From the NCBI GenBank assembly GCA_031761405.1, contig JASEVX010000005.1, forward strand, positions 4,521,391 to 4,585,390: a DNA stretch of 64,000 nucleotides, written 5' to 3'. Below, piece after piece: positions 35,501 to 42,800 of the stretch (the stretch's first letter is position 1; each line of letters begins with the position of its first letter). The notes under the pieces are model-generated. The model searched no databases. It had not been told where the DNA came from and was given only the letters and a program-made list of their open reading frames with translations. The stretch is from Serripes groenlandicus. Lineage: Eukaryota; Mollusca; Bivalvia; Cardiida; Cardiidae. The position numbers were made by a program, and so were the translations under genes.

Positions 35501-36617
35501 CCGTAATATTTTGATTAATTTGAAAGAGGTATAATTCATGTAAGAAAAGGAGTCATCGTTAATTTTTAACGACTTCTATTTTTCTTCTTTGAATTGACGA
35601 TTGACTGAACGTGATATAACTATTCTAATTTTTATTGAGTTGAAAGCTTGGAAAAGTCATGTAAGGAAAGGAGCCATCGATATAATTATTCTATTCCTGT
35701 AATCTTTGAATTTCCCATAAAATTTTGGGAAAATAATTGAAAACATTTAGGACAAGTATTGAATTTACTGTAAATTATCAATGAAATTATAACAAATACA
35801 TATTACAATTACGAATTAAAACCATAAAATGTTAAAACTAATTGAAATTGTTTGTTGTCATTTACTATAATCGGTCAATTAACACCTTACTATCCCACCT
35901 TCATATCGATATAGATTACATTGTACTATATACGATAAGTTAGACGAAATCTCTACCCCGTTTACTCTATAGTATCAGTTAGACGAAATGGTAGTTAGAC
36001 GAAATCTCCAGAATCCGTGAATTCAAACCCAATCTCGGCCAACATTCTTTCGGAACTTTGACAAAAGTCATTCATCTTCCATAAATGGGCTAACAGTCTA
36101 TGTGGAAAAGCAGCCTGTTGCTTGGAAGAGGAGAAACAGAAAAGAGACGTATACACAATGATTTATTATATAGTCCAGATTTATCCATTACTAAAATAAA
36201 TATGTCATGGTCATTTGTAGCAAACCCATTTGTAGTCCTACAAAAAAAGACATCGCCTATGCTCATTTTGTTATTACCCGGCATACCCGGTTGACCAATA
36301 AATGACAGATGATAAAACGAGAAACCTAAAGTCTAAATTATTTGGACTAGGTCATTTGTAATATTTAAATCATATGATGAGATGCTGCTGCTATTGAAAA
36401 TTTAGCTTACCTGCTTTCTCTTCCTTTCAATGAACTTCAAAGGACCTTTGCCAAACGAAACCGCACATCCAAGCCATGGAATGATTCCACTGCATATTGG
36501 TGGTACATTCTTTGTCGGACGACGTTTGTAAAACGAAACTGAAAGTACGAAAACGGCCACCGTGAGAATCACTTGCGTGGAAAATGGTAAACCGAAAGTA
36601 GACGGTGCGTCAGACAT
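17830..36617 (-). CDS. CYP39A1: CYP39A1-like cytochrome P450 (gene overview, one exon missing)
   Basis: Exons in transcript order: 36617-36411, 30713-30578, [missing], 27876-27776, 25616-25440, 24343-24245, 23323-23227, 22578-22442, 21452-21280, 19719-19632, 17922-17830. Visible coding length is 1308 nt (435 residues plus stop); vertebrate CYP39A1 has about 470, so roughly 35-45 residues are absent. The exons before and after the hole are both phase 1, so a lost exon of a multiple of three bases fits. Seen: N-terminal membrane anchor, proline-rich hinge, WASLANAIP I-helix segment, ExxR (EAIR), PERW, heme loop FGGGRYRCPG. Vertebrate CYP39A1 is an ER 24-hydroxycholesterol 7-alpha-hydroxylase; the substrate in this animal is unknown. 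The RWFALMEIEL segment after the heme loop and the N-terminal GIIPWLG / FGKGPLKFIE motifs favour CYP39 over CYP7 and CYP8. Confidence 0.88.
18058..18293 (-). mobile_element. TTAA-MITE copy
   Basis: TTAATCCTTTCCCGTAAATA to GTGGGAAAGGGTTAA; the hairpin loop has a small duplicated GATGAGCTCATGATGAGC palindrome. Confidence 0.85.
18396..18626 (-). mobile_element. TTAA-MITE copy, full length
   Basis: TTAACCCTTCCCTTATATAG to GAGGGAAAGAGTTAA. Confidence 0.9.
18707..18936 (+). mobile_element. TTAA-MITE copy, full length
   Basis: TTAACCCTTTCCCTCATACG to GAGGGAAAGGGATAA. Confidence 0.9.
18955..19085 (+). mobile_element. SINE family 2, 3' fragment
   Basis: GTTGTGTAGAGTACTGGTGA, GAAGTGGCCACCATGATATA and tail TCCAGTCAATCAAG match the body and tail of the family 2 SINE. 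Confidence 0.7.
19161..19358 (+). mobile_element. TTAA-MITE copy, degenerate
   Basis: TTAAACCCTTTTCTCACATA to GTGGGGAAGTGTTAA; shares the right TTAA with the next copy. Confidence 0.75.
19355..19577 (+). mobile_element. TTAA-MITE copy, chained
   Basis: TTAACCCTTTCCCTCATACG to GAGGAAAATGGTTAA; the hairpin right arm is partly lost (GCTCTTTTTTTCTTC). Confidence 0.88.
19632..19719 (-). CDS. CYP39A1: CYP39A1-like exon (L-helix)
   Basis: One base completes arginine, then WFALMEIELFVALFLLKFKS and TVHSPIPDA. The donor is GTAAGT immediately after GCT. Reading through instead of splicing gives a short tail ending in TGA at 19592, probably not the main product because a good last exon exists downstream. 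88 bases. Confidence 0.9.
19745..20600 (+). mobile_element. Degenerate TTAA-MITE split by a dispersed repeat
   Basis: ATCTGCAACAGACAACTTTG at 19770 and AACACGAAAAATCTCTATAA at 20561 are consecutive MITE interior segments; a minus-oriented AGCTCACC-type repeat (about 19812-20557) lies between them. Confidence 0.55.
19812..20557 (-). repeat. AGCTCACC-type dispersed repeat, minus orientation
   Basis: Plus-strand ends GACCATGATGGTCCTATATC and CCTGGTGAGCT; inside, three to four units with CCAAGGAACATTTG and GACAAGAAGATTTTTAAA. Confidence 0.7.
20600..21015. other. AT-rich intergenic/intron DNA
   Basis: Nothing recognisable apart from a (TA)n microsatellite at about 20952-20967. Confidence 0.5.
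21016..21219 (-). mobile_element. TTAA-MITE copy, shortened hairpin
   Basis: TTAACCCTTTCCCTCATATG to GTGGGAAAGGGTTAA; ends 60 bases from the heme-loop exon. Confidence 0.82.
21280..21452 (-). CDS. CYP39A1: CYP39A1-like exon (PERW and heme loop)
   Basis: Reads DYTIEKDSMLMISPYWTNRD, then LPERWEERGTT and GFIGFGGGRYRCPG. The heme-ligand cysteine codon is at 21290-21288. 173 bases, ending in AG of a split arginine codon; donor GTGAGA. Confidence 0.96.
21582..21781. repeat. 22-bp minisatellite of MITE-arm sequence
   Basis: About nine copies of GTSTGCTGCAGCTGTATCAGTT, each containing the MITE arm core CTGCTGCAG and alternating GTCTG/GTGTG. It begins directly at a MITE right arm (TCTCAAAAGTAG). Open frames across it are cysteine-rich artefacts. 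Confidence 0.9.
21786..22000 (+). mobile_element. TTAA-MITE copy
   Basis: ATAACCCTTTCCCTCATACG to TATGAGGGAAAGAG; hairpin partly deleted; right TTAA lost. Confidence 0.8.
22088..22325 (+). mobile_element. Degenerate SINE family 1
   Basis: GGTTGGGTTTGATCACAAGC (box B remnant), CATACCAAAGACTTTAAAAA body and GATATAACTGAAACCTTGTT 3' part parallel the copy at 7487. Confidence 0.6.
22442..22578 (-). CDS. CYP39A1: CYP39A1-like exon (K-helix ExxR)
   Basis: Two bases complete an asparagine codon, then STSMINITREDLKRLPYLKY and CVMEAIRLQSVGVLTRRVTR, ending DFQIE. The EAIR is the invariant ExxR. 137 bases, donor GTAGGT. Confidence 0.95.
23227..23323 (-). CDS. CYP39A1: CYP39A1-like exon (end of I-helix to K-helix)
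   Basis: Reads FTFWTLSHILGNKHIEEKLR and KELDEVFEDQVQ, ending on one base (A) before donor GTAATT. 97 bases. The FTFWTL start continues the ANAIP of the previous exon. Confidence 0.9.
23510..23735 (+). mobile_element. TTAA-MITE copy, degenerate
   Basis: CGAACCCTTTCCTACATATA to GATGGAAAAGGGTTCAA. Confidence 0.7.
23982..24216 (+). mobile_element. TTAA-MITE copy
   Basis: TTAATCCTTCTCTCATATGA to GAGGAAAAGGGTTAA; ends 29 bases from the I-helix exon. Confidence 0.85.
24245..24343 (-). CDS. CYP39A1: CYP39A1-like exon (I-helix)
   Basis: Reads KTLLEEYVSILDEKCAANYA and ILLLWASLANAIP; 99 bases, phase 0, donor GTAAGT. The usual I-helix acid-threonine pair is replaced by A-N-A-I-P, as in the CYP7/CYP8/CYP39 group. 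Confidence 0.92.
24750..24968 (-). mobile_element. TTAA-MITE copy
   Basis: ATAACCCTTTCCCACTTGTA to TTTGTGGGAAAGAGTAAA, hairpin AAATTGCTCATAATGAGCAA intact. Confidence 0.8.
25440..25616 (-). CDS. CYP39A1: CYP39A1-like exon (middle helices)
   Basis: Reads EDFQEFVDKFLDFDKQFEQG, ARLPSIFLPKWAEAKQFLLS and TMQPITSKILKQKPESRVK. 177 bases, phase 0 on both sides, acceptor TTTCCAG, donor GTAAGT. The FDKQFEQGARLP segment corresponds to the CYP39A1 DEDFEYGSQLP region. Confidence 0.9.
25707..25901 (+). mobile_element. TTAA-MITE copy, hairpin deleted
   Basis: TTAATCCTTTCCAAGATACA to ATGAAAGGGTTAA with GAGGCGTCAGAAAGTGTCTA. Confidence 0.75.
26081..26244. mobile_element. Palindromic element, AGCCGYTCC / AACCAACATTATGG type
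   Basis: AGCTGTTCCACGACAAAACC AACATTATGGACT faces AGTCCACAATGTTGATTTTC TTTTGGAGCGGCTCAT. Fuller copies lie at 31469-31739 and 44094-44352. Confidence 0.65.
26433..27375. repeat. 35-bp minisatellite, about 27 copies
   Basis: Unit CATAAATAAGGAGGAGTAAA plus CTGGTCTGTTCCCAT with few variants. The array ends directly at ATCTCTCTTATAACTCAAAT, part of the ACAACATAGG palindromic repeat, whose other copy also contains ATAAGGAGGAGTAAACTGGT; the unit probably arose from that repeat. Confidence 0.95.
27391..27755 (+). repeat. Two copies of the ACAACATAGG palindromic repeat
   Basis: Each holds CAAAAGAATC facing GATTCTTTTGAGT and then AAATAATCTTCTTATCTATA GCTCTGCAGTATTT; the reverse-complement relative is at 4912-5110. 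Confidence 0.8.
27776..27876 (-). CDS. CYP39A1: CYP39A1-like exon (after the missing exon)
   Basis: Acceptor TTTTTAG, two bases of a split codon, then PQDLMKVVRYSMYRGVINNL and FGDDRECLQIENE; 101 bases, donor GTAACT. In CYP39A1 proteins about 40 residues separate this segment from the end of exon 2, which is why an exon is inferred to be missing. Confidence 0.85.
28148..28586 (-). mobile_element. Older TTAA-MITE split by a younger one
   Basis: Left part TTAACACTTTCCCACTTGCA up to 28282, right part TCTATAGAGATTTTTCATG to GTGGGAATGCGTTAA from 28509. Removing 28279-28508 with one TTAA restores the expected MITE interior. Confidence 0.85.
28279..28508 (+). mobile_element. TTAA-MITE copy, full length, nested in another copy
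   Basis: TTAACCCTTTCCCACATACG to GAGGAAAAGGGTTAA, 230 bp including both TTAA; the flanking TTAA is the target duplication. Confidence 0.93.
28616..30233. repeat. 44-bp minisatellite, about 37 copies, running into the gap
   Basis: Unit CTAATATCTACTGTACGGTG plus GTTTATAATGTACCTTCTTT AAAC, with variants at a few fixed positions. The array is cut by the run of N at 30234, so its true length is unknown. Confidence 0.96.
30234..30433. other. Assembly gap (200 N)
   Basis: Exactly 200 N, probably an arbitrary size. It lies inside the CYP39A1-like intron where one exon is expected. Confidence 0.99.
30434..30497 (-). mobile_element. SINE family 2 fragment cut by the gap
   Basis: TCACCTACTCATGTATTTAC and ACACCAGTATTCCACAAAAC match the body of the SINE at 16176-16456 in the same orientation. 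Confidence 0.65.
30578..30713 (-). CDS. CYP39A1: CYP39A1-like exon 2
   Basis: Acceptor TTTCCAG, then LGPIFSLDAAGERMTFLTKP and EHFTYFFDETLVDFQKAVQD, ending with one base (G). 136 bases; donor GTACAT. It lies 145 bases to the right of the assembly gap. Confidence 0.88.
30831..31095 (-). mobile_element. SINE family 1, minus strand
   Basis: Tail TTGATTGATTGATTGTTTGG TG at low coordinates; head with ACCAAAGGTGCATGCTCTAC CACTTC at high coordinates and a degenerate box B (GAGATTGAGCC on the plus strand). Confidence 0.75.
31469..31739. mobile_element. Palindromic MITE, ATGAGCCGYCC tips
   Basis: About 270 bp. Tip ATATGAGCCGTCCTGCGAGA and AAACCTACATTGTGG faces CATAATGTTGGTTTTCTCGT and GGGGCGGCTCATAT. 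TGA or TA may be the target duplication. No coding capacity. Confidence 0.75.
31950..32563 (-). mobile_element. TTAA-MITE split by a LINE 3' end
   Basis: Left AACTTTTTCCCACATACATA through GTCGTCTGCTGTAGATTTGT (to about 32169); right GTTATATGTTGGAAAGGGTT AA. The two pieces join to the expected right end. Confidence 0.8.
32169..32541 (+). mobile_element. Non-LTR retrotransposon 3' end with (ATT)n tail
   Basis: Open frame to the stop at 32350 encodes LTYSGPKIWNDIPFQIRTAD and SLNSFKKLYL, the standard C-terminal end of CR1/L2-type reverse transcriptase ORFs. The 3' UTR has GGCCCACATGGAAGATTGGG and ATAAAATAAAGTCG, then (ATT)n. It is 5'-truncated and sits in a MITE. Confidence 0.8.
33107..33235. 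repeat. Left arm of inner inverted repeat (TTATGGCCCA)
   Basis: GGAAGTTATGGCCCAAACAT TTATGGCCCA and then GAATTATATAGTGGTAGCTA TAAT are repeated inverted at about 34820-34968. The arms are about 130 bp and 1.6 kb apart, off-centre within the MULE. Confidence 0.85.
33665..34235 (+). mobile_element. Non-LTR retrotransposon 3' end with zinc-knuckle tail and (TTCTG)n
   Basis: The frame ends at 34009 and encodes CERLCTLCETGDIEDKFHFI and CKCSFYSDIRVQFIDKYY, a C-x2-C...H-x3-C-x-C pattern found after the reverse transcriptase in some mollusc LINEs. A short 3' UTR ends in TGTTCTGTTCTGTTCTG. It is 5'-truncated and lies inside the MULE. Confidence 0.75.
34820..34968. repeat. Right arm of inner inverted repeat (TTATGGCCCA)
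   Basis: Reverse complement of 33107-33235 over the TGGGCCATAAATGTTTGGGC CATAACTTCC segment. It may delimit a separate palindromic element nested in the MULE; no target duplication was recognised. Confidence 0.8.
35180..35710. repeat. Degenerate 130-bp tandem repeat in the MULE
   Basis: Three to four units with GATATAACTATTCTATTCCC and CATGTAAGAAAAGGAGCCAT starting near 35258, 35346, 35481 and 35611. Confidence 0.75.
36411..36617 (-). CDS. CYP39A1: CYP39A1-like exon 1 (signal anchor and hinge)
   Basis: First in-frame ATG is at 36617; a stop lies a few codons further upstream. It reads MSDAPSTFGLPFSTQ, a hydrophobic anchor VILTVAVFVLSVSF, then RRPTKNVPP and GIIPWLGCAVSFGKGPLKFI. 69 codons, phase 0, donor GTAAGC. 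Anchor followed by a basic, proline-rich hinge is the normal microsomal P450 N-terminus. Confidence 0.9.
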
Positions 36618-36705
36618 CGTAGATTCTCGAGTTGTCACGTTTCATGCGAGAATTCCAATTTACCGGATTTACACAGGTTGCTTAGCAAAAACAAGATATT
36701 GCAAG
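36618..36705. promoter_or_regulatory. Compact divergent promoter of CYP39A1-like and OSCP1
   Basis: The two initiator codons face away from each other with 88 bases between them, so core promoters and both 5' UTRs must overlap here or extend into the opposite coding exon. No TATA box is obvious. The plus strand carries a small upstream ORF starting at ATG 36644 (MREFQFTGFTQVA, stop) out of frame with OSCP1. Both start codons are supported by family alignment; promoter function is inferred. Confidence 0.6.
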
Positions 36706-36817
36706 ATGTCACTGAAAACTTTGCCTTTGCTTTTCATCAATTTGGGAGGAGAAATGGTATATATTCTTGATCAAAGACTTAGAGCACAAAATATCCCCGA
36801 CGAAAAAGCTAAAAAAG
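36706..36817 (+). CDS. OSCP1: OSCP1 exon 1
   Basis: ATG at 36706; reads MSLKTLPLLFINLGGEMVYI then LDQRLRAQNIPDEKAKK and one base (G). 112 bases; donor GTTTGT is weak but fixed by phase with exon 2. The start agrees with the conserved OSCP1 N-terminus. Confidence 0.94.
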
Positions 36818-39800
36818 GTTTGTAAATGTTCTTAATTGGAAGAAATACGTGCACAGAATCAAATTTTGCTCATCATTCATAAATCGCAAACCATAATAGT
36901 TGCCCGCTTCCTTAAATAGAGTGAATGACTAAACAAGGAAAATCAGTTGCTTTTATATATCACTGACCTAGATCTGATCAGGTGATTTACCCCCCAGGAA
37001 TCGGTTGTCATTAGAAATTATTTGTTTGTATGACGATTACTCACGTGCCGACTATTATTTCGAAATGACAAAAATTTGGCTGGATAACACGACTCTTTAA
37101 CGTGATAGAGTAACAGACCTGTACAATTTAATATGACAGTAAAGTACAATTTTAGTATGCAAGGAGGTCAATTAAATGATTTACCTTGAACCTTTAGATC
37201 ACTTGCCCAATAGCAGGGACGTAGATAAGATATTTATCAAATGTTATGTCCTTGCCTCAATCCAGGTTTGCTCTGTTGACATACACTAACCCTTTCACAC
37301 ATACAAGGTTGGCACATACAACACTCTTGCAACAATCGACTTACAAAACATATTGAAAGAAACTTGAAAAGTCTGCATAAATAAGAGTTTGATAATTAAA
37401 TAGTTGAAAACATTGTGGTAAAAATTGCATGTTTTGAGCAATTTCTTCTGTTGCCTTAATTTTTTTTATAAAAATTGTCTGCTGCAGATGCATTCATTAC
37501 ATTGTTTTTGCTAGATGTATACAATTGTTGGTGCTCAAAAATTTTTTTTTTCAAAGAAACTACAAACACTTTATAAGAATACATTTTTGCTCATACTGAC
37601 ACATTTTGATGTCTCTGCTGTTCTTGTAGCCGAGCCGCGGAAGCTCAGTCGATAGTGACTTGGGCTGTCAATCCAGGTGTTGTGAGTTTGAATCCTGGCT
37701 CGGCCAACTTTCTTTCCGATGTTTGGCAAAAGTCAATGCGACATGCGTCATTCGTCTTCCACCAATGGGCTAAGTCTATGTGGGAAAGGGGCCTGTTGCT
37801 TGGAAAGATTGTTGTGTGGAGTACTGGTGTGTGAAAACCAGGAAACACATGAGTAGGTGAACTGGCCGCCGTATTATGACTGAGAAAATGTTAAAACGAC
37901 GTTAAACCCCAATCAATCAATCAACATGTTCTTGTATAGTCAGCCACTGCATGTGGAACTGCTGAATATGTCATCAGCATTTAGGATGTAGGGCTGCAGT
38001 ACTTGGTCTTAAGAAGTGGGATGAGATTAAACTATATTTTCTATTTTGTATTTAACAAGCCACACAGATTCACATGCTTCTGCAGTTGATGACTTTTGAA
38101 AACATTTTTACAAAAGGAGGAATTGCTAATAATGCAAATCTATTCCATTATTATACTTTTATTTACTGAGCATATTTTTGCCAACATTTTTTTTAAAGTT
38201 GTCTGCTGAAGACTTGTTGTATGTGGATAAGTGTTATTATTAATGTATTTCATTCAGTAAAAAGGTTGGTTTGAATGAATGGTAAGACGCTCACACCTTG
38301 AAAAATGAGCTGCACAAACTAGAAAAATAAGCCACACCTTTCTTTATTTTGTAAATAAAAATATTAAAGCGTCATTTTGATACCTGTAGAATTATAAATG
38401 AAACATCGCAAGAAAAATGATAAATAGCTTGTCAATTTTAAAAAATTGTCAGCTGAAAGGCATTAAATGTGATCTGTATGATGGAAAGAGTTATAATATT
38501 TGAGGTTAAACACTGTTCTTTTATTTCAACCCTTTTATCATTGCCTGGTTGGTAATGCATAGAAACTAGGGAACCACAATTCTAGATTGCACTCAGGATC
38601 ACAAATTTGTATATAGCATGGCATCTGCATAGCAGGTAAAAGATATCAATTTATATCTTAAATATATTTCATTTAATTAACCCTTTCCCACCAGCAGACG
38701 ACTTTTGAAAACACTCTGGCAAAAGAAGAAATTGTTCATGATGAGCAATTTCTCCTTTGGCCGCAGTGTTTTCAACTTTATTTGATAATTCAACTCTGAT
38801 TTATTGGGACTTTTCACACTTTTGCCAAGACATTTTCAAAATAAGCTGCTGCTGTTTTTTCGTATGAGGGAAAGGGTTAATATCTTTTTTTAGTCTTCCA
38901 ATCTGAAATGTATTTCATTTAATAAATATCTATTCCAGTCCTCCACGACATAGTGTCTACAATGTTCCACAAGAGATTTGTTGATGAACTGTTTAAACCT
39001 CAGCCCTTGTATTCCAAAAAAGCCTTACGAACAGTGTTTGATCGACTTGCACATGCCTCAATCATGCGTCTAAATGCTGCAAGCATGGATAAGGTAATTT
39101 TACAACATTTTCCTTTGTTTCTCTTTCAGACCTAGATGTTACCTTGTACGGACATCACCTTTAACCTGCCTTTCCAATATTTATGTGCATTTTAACACAT
39201 CTGCAGTGGAAGACTTTGAAAACATTTGCGCTTAATGAGAAATTGTTCATTATGATTAAAAGAAATTGATTTATAAACTTAAAAATGCTGACTACTGTTT
39301 TATAATGTTATCAATAAATTATAAGGAGAGGTATCTCAACTGTTCATTGTAATACTGATAGATACAACTTTTTAAAATGTTTTGGAAAAATACAAAAATT
39401 GCACATGATGTATAACTGCTCCCTTTTTATATGCCTGTATAATGTATTAATACAGGCCGTATTATGGGATCACCTGCAGCAGCGGGCGATGCCCACATGT
39501 TGTCCGCTCTCTTGGTTGAGCAGTTATCATTAGATCTTCACCATACTTGTTGAACATGAATTTTGATTGAATTAGCAAAAATGGACCTAATTAGCCTTGT
39601 CCGCTCTCTAAGTGGAACAGTTTGATTCAATCTTCACCAAACTTGTTTTACAAATTTGTGTTTATAATGTCCAGGCCAAGTTTGATAATAAGTCAAGTTG
39701 CTGTAGGAACTTATGGATTATGCCCCTTGAATGGTACAAAAATGGCCATATTGTTCTTGTCCTCTCCCTAAGTCAAACATCTGATCTTCACCAACATTTG

Positions 39801-42800
39801 ACCTTTTAACAGCAGTGTTTATCTAATCCTCATCGAACTTGCTGTGAATGTAATGGGCATAAAACCTAGGTTGCAGTAAAAGATTGGTAAGATCACTAAA
39901 GTCGTTTCAGAGTTATGTTTCCCTGACGGGAGTATTCTGTGACAGTTTGGCTCTCTTGTCCGTTATGGTTTTAAATGCTATCCATAAAATATATATTTTT
40001 TATTCTTCATTTGTAATTATGTTTTAAAAGCAAACAACTCTAGTCTTGTTGAAAACTGTGAAATGATAAATGGCAATTAAGACTTTTTTTTAACAGAAGC
40101 TTTGTAGTTTTTGGCTTCAGGAACACTTTCCTTTATACCTACTTTATACATCTTTCAATCAGAGAACTTTCAAACCATTGTGAATTCTGTTCAAAGCATA
40201 AAGATCTATTTACAATTTCTCGCGTCAGATATAATTGTATGCATTCATTTAACACTTTCCCACCTGTAGACACATATGCAGCTGATGACTCTTGAAAACA
40301 TTGTGTAAAAAGAAGAAATTGCTCATGATGAGCAATTTCTCCTTATGCCACGATTTCAACTAAATATAGATTTACTTGCATTTGTTGTGATTTTCCATAT
40401 TTTTGCAAAGACTTCTTCAAAGTCATCTGCTACAGATTTGTCATATGTGGGAAAGATATTATAATTGTATGCATTAATTAAGGTTTTTCTATTCACTCGA
40501 GAGGGAAAACAGGGAACATTGATTGATCAGTGTTTGAATACAATTCTTTGTAAACAAAAACATTTGTTAGATTTTCTAAACGATTAATTATTAATTAATA
40601 AATTACTTCACGCTGATAATACTGCCTCTAAGTAGCTATAAGTAGTCAAGAAAAAGGAGGAAAGTGTGGAAAATAGTTTGAATTCTTACTAAATAACCCT
40701 AAACTACTTGCAGATACATTTTGACTCATCTGCAGCTGATGACTTTTGAAATCATTGTGACAAATTTGTAACTTTCTCCTTTCGCCGGAATGTGTTGAAC
40801 CTTTATCATTAGTTATACTGTCTTTTCTAGAGATTGAAAATTAAATTGTCACTGAATCATTTTCATTTACTAAAGTTGATTTCAACATGGCTCCCATGTT
40901 TGTCCCTCTCTGAAGTGTATTGAGGAACCTTAACCCTTTCCCACATACAGCAAATTTTCAGCAGACAACTTTGAAAATGTCTGCTCAAAAATATGGAAAA
41001 TTTCTACAATTGTAGGTAAAATTACTGAAAAAAATTGAAAATATTGTAGCAAAAGCAAAAGCAGAAATTGTTCGTTTTGAGCAATTTCTCCTTTTGTCAA
41101 TGTTTTCAAAAGTCGTCTGTTGCAGATGCATCAAAATGTGACTCTAGGTGGGAAAGGGTTAAACAACTGTTGATAGAATGGATAAAAACCTGTTGAATGT
41201 GTTTGTTTAGTCTTTCAATCCTCACCGATGTGAAATAGAGATTGATGCTAAGGTATATAATTGTAACAAGTTTTCTTGATACCCACTCCATACAAATGTT
41301 CATCAATTTTGATTCAGATAATCCTTTCCCTCATACGACAATTATGCAGCAGACGACTTTGAACATATTTTGTCAAAAAATAGAAAATCTCGATAATTGA
41401 ATGGAAAACCTATGACTAAAAGTGGAAAACATTGAGGCAAAAGGAGAAATTGCTCTTTTTGATCAATTTCTTCTTTTGTCACTATGTTTTCAAAACGCCG
41501 TCTGCTGCATAGGCATCAGAAAGTGTCTATATGAGAGAAAGGATTAATCCTTTCCCACAATTAGACGCTTTCCGATGCCTCTGCAGCAGACACATTTTGA
41601 AATCATCGTGGCAAAAGGAGAAATAACTCATAGTAAGCAATTTCTCCATTTGCCACAAAGACTTCAACTCTATTCAATAATCATACTTTCATTTATGTAG
41701 ATTTTCTATATGAGCCATAATATGGTGTCCGGATTTTGAGTTACATCACAAACACTGTGGTGTCCTCTTTTGTTATATTTGACTTTTGTCAAATTAAATG
41801 CTATATATGTTTAGAACAATATCTAAAGCTGTTAAATTCTAAATGACAAAATAGATTTTATCTTTAAATAAAGAGAAATGTGGGTTTTAAATTGTATTGT
41901 TAGTAACACAGGACACCATGTAATAAATCAATTTTATGAAGATTATGCCTAGTTAAATTTGTTTAGATCTAATTTACATTTTCACCATCTTTATTTGGAA
42001 TTATTTCAATAAATAAATGGTTTATTTAGTGAAATAATTAATAGTATACAACTAGATAAAGAATGGTGTAACAGGACACAACATGATGTAACAGGACACA
42101 ACATGATGTAACAGGACACAAACTGGTGTGTAACAGGACACAAACTGGTGTGTAACAGGACACAAAATGATGTAACTGGACACTTATTCAATTGTATTGT
42201 TAGTAACACAGGACACCATGAAATAAATCAATTTTATGAAGATTTTGCCTAGTTGAATTTGTTTAGATCTAATTTACATTTTCACCATCTTTATTTGGAA
42301 TTATTTCAATAAATAAATGGTTTATTTAGTGAAATAATTAATAGTATACAACTAGACAAAGAATGGTGTAACAGGACACAAACTGTTGTGTAACAGGACA
42401 CAAAATGATGTAACTGGACACTAATTGTGCACTTCATATAAGTGTGTAACAGGACACCTTAGAACAAAATAAACAAATCATATAATAGCATAAACATTTT
42501 CAGTATAAATAATTCTCCAGTTAAATTAAAATATACTAATCATGCAAATATGTATTTATTACGTAAGCAAAGTGCTTATGGAGGTAGAATATGCTTTCCA
42601 GGACAGTCAACGTTACAAGGCAAAAGAGACAAAATTCGCGATTTTTTTTCCCCAGTCAAAAATAATAACAAGTTCTTCGTAGTGAATTAAATAGGTTCGC
42701 AAACATCTCTGGACAATTTAAATAATGAAATAGGAAGTTACTACGCATTGCGATACATTATAAGCAACCATTGATGATCGCAATCGGCTTGGTGCCGGCG

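Larger units (their letters stand above)
32623..36016. mobile_element. Mutator-like non-autonomous element, 3394 bp
   Basis: Long inverted termini: GGATGTTGGAGATTTCGTCT at 32623 and, reversed, GGATTCTGGAGATTTCGTCT ending at 36016. Both continue through TAACTACCATTTCGTCTAAC and CTATAGAGTAAACGGGGTAG, about 80 bp. A 9-bp duplication GTGAATTCA flanks it at 32614-32622 and 36017-36025. No transposase frame is visible; the inside holds a LINE fragment, an inner inverted repeat and a 130-bp tandem repeat. Confidence 0.85.
32575..36120 (+). mobile_element. SINE family 2 copy split by a MULE-like element
   Basis: Left part GACAATCCTGGGGTTGTGAA TTCA ends at 32622; right part GTGAATTCAAACCCAATCTC GGCCAACATTCTTTCGG starts at 36017. 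Together they rebuild the tRNA-like head and body seen at 37629. Confidence 0.8.

Noticed and set aside
36618..36638. Upstream GTG start for the CYP39A1-like protein
   Set aside because: The first in-frame ATG is at 36617 and fits the family N-terminus; GTG initiation is not expected in an animal nuclear gene.
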